A stretch of 7,940 nucleotides of DNA, from contig QHTY01000084.1 in NCBI GenBank assembly GCA_003220985.1, positions 13,089 through 21,028 on the forward strand, in the 5' to 3' direction. Shown here piece by piece: positions 4,765-7,940 of the stretch; the stretch's first letter is position 1, and each line of letters starts with the position of its first letter. Under the pieces are notes generated by a model. It was not told where the DNA came from. It did no database searches and worked only from the letters and a program-made list of their open reading frames with translations. Source of the stretch: Gemmatimonadota bacterium. GTDB lineage: Bacteria > Gemmatimonadota > Gemmatimonadetes > Gemmatimonadales > GWC2-71-9. A program made the translations under genes and the position numbers.

Positions 4765-6642
4765 TTAACGCCCCTTTGCCAGAATTCGCTGCCGCTCGCC
4801 CGCTGTGACCATGTCCCGTGCGACGACGTCACGCACGATCCGCGCCACGAACGTGTAGCCGCGCGATTCGGCCACCAGCCAGCGGCGCCATTCCAACTCG
4901 TCGAGCGCGGCGTGCAAGGTGTCGCCGTTCAGGTCGGTCGCGCAGCTGATCCGCTTTGTCGCGACGCGGTCGCCGAGCAGCGCGACGGCGACGAGAGCCT
5001 GCTGCGCCGGCCGCGTGAGACACCGGAAGCCGACACGAATCGACGCCACAATCGTGTCGGGGAGATCTCCGGGGAACGTGGAATCGAGCGTCCGCAGGGG
5101 GTGTGGCCACGCGCCGTTCGTCGCTTCGAGATTGAGGCCCTGAGCCATCGCGTGGCAGATTTCGACCGCGAGCAGCGGCAGCCCGGCGGAATCGGCAGCG
5201 ATCCGTCTCGCCAAGCGATTCGCGGCGTCGCCGCTATACGATGGCAACGCCCACTGCACCAACCGGCCCAATGCCTCATGGTCCAACTTCCCCAGCGAAA
5301 TCGTGGCGCCAGGGATATCGCGTCCAATCCGCGCGCGCAGCTCCGCGAGCTTCGGCGGCGCAGGCTCCGGAGTCGTCGCGAGCACGATGAGTACCCGCGC
5401 ACGAGCGAGATCGCGGGCAAGCCTTTCGATCATCTGAAATGACGTCGCGTCGACCCATTGCGCGTCGTCGAGGATCAACACGTGCGGCTGCTCGGCGCTG
5501 GTGACGCGCACCACTTCGGCGATAGCGTCATCCAGATTGCCGGTCGGTGGTGGATCCCGTTGCGGAAAACGCTCCGCCCATTCGCTCGCATTGGCGGCGA
5601 GCACGGCGAGCGCCGACGGATCGGCACCCGCCACTCCCGGCACGTCCACCAATCCACTTCGTGCGAGCCCCAGCATCGCGCTCCCCGGATGCTCGAGGTC
5701 CTCCACCACGGCGCGCGTGCCGACTACCACCCCACCATCGAGCGTGGCGCGCGTCGTGAGCTCCTCGAGAAACCGTGTCTTGCCGCCGCCAGCTTCGGCT
5801 TCGATGACGAGCAACGTCAGCCGACCCGCTTTCGCGTTGCGCCACTGCGCCAGCGCCGTGGCGAGCTCACCGTCCCTCCCCAGGAGGGGCGCGCGGCGCC
5901 ATGCCACGCTACGGTCGGGAGAGAGCGCTTCCTTCGGAAGGTGCCATGCGCGGCCGCTGCGCAGGCGCTCCACCATCGCTTTCGTCTCGGGTTCTATCGT
6001 GCGGTCCTTCGTGAACTGCTCGAAGGCCTGGAGTGCAGCCGACCGATCGCCGGTGCCGGCGAGCCGCCGCATGTACGCTCGGAGTGCGCGTTGTGAGAAG
6101 GGATCCATCTTGCGGGCTTGCACCAGCGGCGCGTCGGCGCCCAGCTCGTCGCCGGCATCGAGTCGCTCCTCCGCATGGCGCAGCAGCGCGTCGATGGACA
6201 GACTATGCCAATGCGAGCGCTCCACCGTGAGCCAGTCTTCGAACCCGGACGCGCCCGCGATCTTGAAGCCGTCGAGGAAGTCGCCGTGGATGAGGGGCGT
6301 GCTCTGGGCCCAGTCGCGTTGTTTCACGAGCCTCTCGAGCTGATCGGTATCGAGCTCCACTGCGCCATCCGCCAGCTCGACTACATCCCCCGTTGTCGTG
6401 AGCTGATCTTCGCCGACGTAGTGTCGCAAGACACGGATGGCTTCGCGCACCGATTGTCGCGCGGCGGCGTCGTCTTTCTCTGCCCAGAGCAGCCCGATCA
6501 GCTGCTCGCGGGTGGAGCGACGTTTTGGTGCGCGCGCCAGGTAGAGCAATAACGCGATGTTTTTCTTCCAGAGCAGTTCGGACGGCGCCTCTGCGCCGTC
6601 CAGCGTGACTTCGAGCGTTCCCAAGGTCCGGACGCCGATCAT
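4765..6642 (-). CDS. SARP-family regulator: winged helix, BTAD and P-loop ATPase
   Basis: The product has 625 residues. Residues 1-95 are an OmpR-like winged helix (IGVRTLGTLEVTLDG, then STREQLIGLLWAEKDDAAARQSVREAIRVLR), the SARP DNA-binding domain. Residues 97-235 are the all-helical BTAD domain (DFLDGFKIAGASGFEDWLTVE, then ALRAYMRRLAGTGDRSAALQAFEQF). Residues about 250-500 are an AAA_16/STAND-type ATPase: LLGRDGEL at 253-260, Walker A AEAGGGKT at 282-289, Walker B VLILDDAQW at 388-396. A winged-helix-like segment closes at about 535-615. Such proteins normally activate nearby genes, with nucleotide state controlling them. The usual long TPR sensor half that follows in large SARP regulators is absent: the gene ends just after FVARIVRDVVARD, and the downstream bases go straight into the next gene. 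ATG at 6642 overlaps the stop of the TPR gene as ATGA, implying coupled translation; the partner may supply the missing sensor. Confidence 0.92.
   Translation of the reverse strand: MIGVRTLGTLEVTLDGAEAPSELLWKKNIALLLYLARAPKRRSTREQLIGLLWAEKDDAAARQSVREAIRVLRHYVGEDQLTTTGDVVELADGAVELDTDQLERLVKQRDWAQSTPLIHGDFLDGFKIAGASGFEDWLTVERSHWHSLSIDALLRHAEERLDAGDELGADAPLVQARKMDPFSQRALRAYMRRLAGTGDRSAALQAFEQFTKDRTIEPETKAMVERLRSGRAWHLPKEALSPDRSVAWRRAPLLGRDGELATALAQWRNAKAGRLTLLVIEAEAGGGKTRFLEELTTRATLDGGVVVGTRAVVEDLEHPGSAMLGLARSGLVDVPGVAGADPSALAVLAANASEWAERFPQRDPPPTGNLDDAIAEVVRVTSAEQPHVLILDDAQWVDATSFQMIERLARDLARARVLIVLATTPEPAPPKLAELRARIGRDIPGATISLGKLDHEALGRLVQWALPSYSGDAANRLARRIAADSAGLPLLAVEICHAMAQGLNLEATNGAWPHPLRTLDSTFPGDLPDTIVASIRVGFRCLTRPAQQALVAVALLGDRVATKRISCATDLNGDTLHAALDELEWRRWLVAESRGYTFVARIVRDVVARDMVTAGERQRILAKGR
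6639..6642 (-). other. ATGA stop/start overlap (translational coupling)
   Basis: The TGA of the TPR gene and the ATG of the SARP gene share two bases in ATGA. A ribosome ending the first gene can restart on the second, which favours fixed ratios of the two products. GGTCTCCCG just upstream offers no strong independent ribosome site, so coupling is likely the main route of translation of the regulator. Confidence 0.75.
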
Positions 6643-7940
6643 CGGGAGACCCGCGCGGCCGCGCAGTGGAGCTCGCGGGCGCGAGTCCGAGCCATCTCGG
6701 CCCGCGCTCCATAGGGGGCCGGTGCGCCGGACCAGTGCCGTACCACCGCCGCGTAGCCGTCACACGCCTGGCCACGTTCAGCCTGCCTGCCGGCATCGAG
6801 CAGGCGCGCCAGGCGCCAGCGAGCCAGCGTGCCGAACGCCCAATCGACTTCCGCTGCCTGCGGCAGACCCGTCGGCGGGCCGACGACATCGGTATGCTCG
6901 TGCCATACCAATTCGGCTCTCGCGCCTTCCACGTCTCCGATGCGGGCACGCCAAGCGGCCCGCCGCAAATGCACGACGGTGCGGAAGAAAGGATCGAGCC
7001 CACGCGCGACGGCGTCCACGTCGATGGGATCGAGCAGCACGAGGGCGGCACGCGGCCGACCGGCAGCGGCGAGTGAATCAGCGGCCACCAGGAGCTCCAG
7101 CGGTCCAGGCAGCGCGCCCTCTGGATGTCCCCCGAGCAGCTCGCTCATCCACCGGGCGCGGCCGCGCAACGCCGGTTGGACCTCCTCGCTCGTGGCCCAA
7201 GGACGCAAGCCCTCGAGTGCATCCGTCACGGGGACGCTGCCCGGATCCAGGAGTGCGAGTGCCGCCGGCAGCTCCGCCGTGAACAGACCAAAGTCCGCCT
7301 CCGGCGCCACTTCAGTGAGCCGGCGTGCGAAGTTTCGCGAATCGTCGAGACGCCCGAGCGCAAGCGCGGCGAGCGTCTGCGCGATCAACCCGGAGCGGCT
7401 GAGATCCCTCGTAGGGCTTGTTGCCAACACCTGACCCAACGCCATGGCTCCCCGCGGCACGTCGAACGTCGGCAACAATCGAGGTCCGGCGCCGAGATCG
7501 GCGCTGCTTTGGGTCGCCGGCTGGCTCGTTGCCCATTGCGTGATTCGGACTGCGGCGCTCTCGGGAAGAAAGCGCCAGGCGAACCCCACCTTGAGCAAGG
7601 CGCGGAGCCCGAGGGAGAAGGGGTCCAGCGCGCTGCTATGCCTCTCCAACGAATCGAGCGCATTGGCGGCATCCGCCGAGTCACCTTCCGCGGTCGCAAC
7701 CCATGCGAGGTGCTCCCAGGCGGGGCCAAAGTCGGGACGCAGCCGCGCCGCCCGTTCCAGCGGAGCGATCGCTTCTGCCCGGCGATGCCCGACCAGCGGG
7801 CCGCGGTGGAACAATTCGTCCCCAAGTTGAAACCAACCCAGGAAGACGTCGCGCGCATTTTCCGCGGCGGCGCGCAGCGTGTCCAGCCGCGGTTGCTCGG
7901 GGAGCTGCGCGGCGAGAATAAGGCTCCGGAACAGGGGCGG
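6639..7940 (-). CDS. TPR-like helical repeat protein, 3' part (cut by window edge)
   Basis: The frame stays open to the right edge, so the N-terminus is missing; 433 residues are visible. The sequence is almost wholly alpha-helical and Ala/Leu/Arg-rich. The best TPR-like unit is AEAIAPLERAARLRPDFGPAWEHLAWVATAEGD, residues about 55-87 of the visible part, preceded by FLGWFQLGDELFHRGPLVG. This resembles TPR tails of bacterial Ser/Thr kinases and BTAD/SARP proteins. Other helix pairs follow (ALALGRLDDSRNFARRL; LRRAAWRARIGDVEGARAEL). The C-terminal ACDGYAAVVRHW...ARAEMARTRARE segment also looks like the end of those proteins. I see no catalytic motif in the visible part; a kinase, cyclase or DNA-binding domain may lie upstream outside the window. 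The TGA overlaps the next gene's ATG by four bases (6639-6642), so the two are surely one operon and the products may work together. Confidence 0.78.
   Translation of the reverse strand, partial: PPLFRSLILAAQLPEQPRLDTLRAAAENARDVFLGWFQLGDELFHRGPLVGHRRAEAIAPLERAARLRPDFGPAWEHLAWVATAEGDSADAANALDSLERHSSALDPFSLGLRALLKVGFAWRFLPESAAVRITQWATSQPATQSSADLGAGPRLLPTFDVPRGAMALGQVLATSPTRDLSRSGLIAQTLAALALGRLDDSRNFARRLTEVAPEADFGLFTAELPAALALLDPGSVPVTDALEGLRPWATSEEVQPALRGRARWMSELLGGHPEGALPGPLELLVAADSLAAAGRPRAALVLLDPIDVDAVARGLDPFFRTVVHLRRAAWRARIGDVEGARAELVWHEHTDVVGPPTGLPQAAEVDWAFGTLARWRLARLLDAGRQAERGQACDGYAAVVRHWSGAPAPYGARAEMARTRARELHCAAARVSR

Noticed and set aside
4735..4767. Frameshift that would explain the missing TPR half of the SARP gene
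   Set aside because: After the stop there are only 29 bases before the next gene's ATG, and that gene begins with a clean signal peptide, so no lost TPR coding sequence is present in another frame.
4022..4768. 248-codon open frame on the plus strand
   Set aside because: It lies fully antisense to the RidA-fusion gene, which has a signal peptide and recognisable domains. The plus frame shows no motif and is a by-product of high GC.
5501..6343. 280-codon plus-strand frame (and similar frames at 5458-6096 and 522-1031)
   Set aside because: All are antisense to well-supported genes and translate to low-complexity Ser/Arg/Ala-rich sequence.
1..7940. CRISPR array, tRNA or rRNA gene, transposase, integrase
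   Set aside because: No regularly spaced repeats, cloverleaf, rRNA-like sequence or matching protein motifs were found on either strand.

Overview
The window looks like a GC-rich bacterial chromosome. The best guess is a Gemmatimonadota-type organism, because a SARP/BTAD-AAA regulator, a TPR partner and an attC site encoding a PNKRLKLA tail occur together. That assignment is inference; another GC-rich soil phylum is possible. Every gene I accept lies on the minus strand, so transcription runs from high to low coordinates. I found no tRNA, rRNA, CRISPR, transposase or integron integrase.

Right part (7940 down to about 2790): a compact, probably co-transcribed run. It starts with a TPR-like helical protein cut by the window edge. 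Its stop overlaps, as ATGA, the start of a 625-residue SARP-family regulator (DNA-binding winged helix, BTAD, P-loop ATPase). Twenty-nine bases later comes an exported protein joining a Spy/LTxxQ-like helical region to a RidA (YjgF) domain. After a short gap holding a perfect 26-bp palindrome comes an EamA/DMT transporter, followed by a hairpin with a U-rich tail that is a likely terminator. The tentative picture is a regulatory pair controlling an envelope RidA-like protein and a metabolite exporter.

Left part (about 2766 down to 1): looks like accessory DNA and, where sampled, is less GC-rich. It holds a secreted six-Asp-box beta-propeller protein, a small Cys-rich DUF1272-type protein, a class I SAM methyltransferase and the 5' end of a DUF3574-type lipoprotein gene. 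Between DUF1272 and the methyltransferase is a well-formed 90-bp integron attC site (1026-1115). It has GCCTAAC/GTTAGGC ends, long imperfectly paired arms, and extra unpaired G residues on the arm expected for cassettes pointing along the minus strand. Sequences resembling the left arm of this attC also follow the stop codons of the propeller gene and the methyltransferase.

The main conclusion is that the left part is probably a small, partly eroded array of integron gene cassettes without an integrase in view (CALIN-like). One attC is intact; two are degenerate and are claimed with less confidence.
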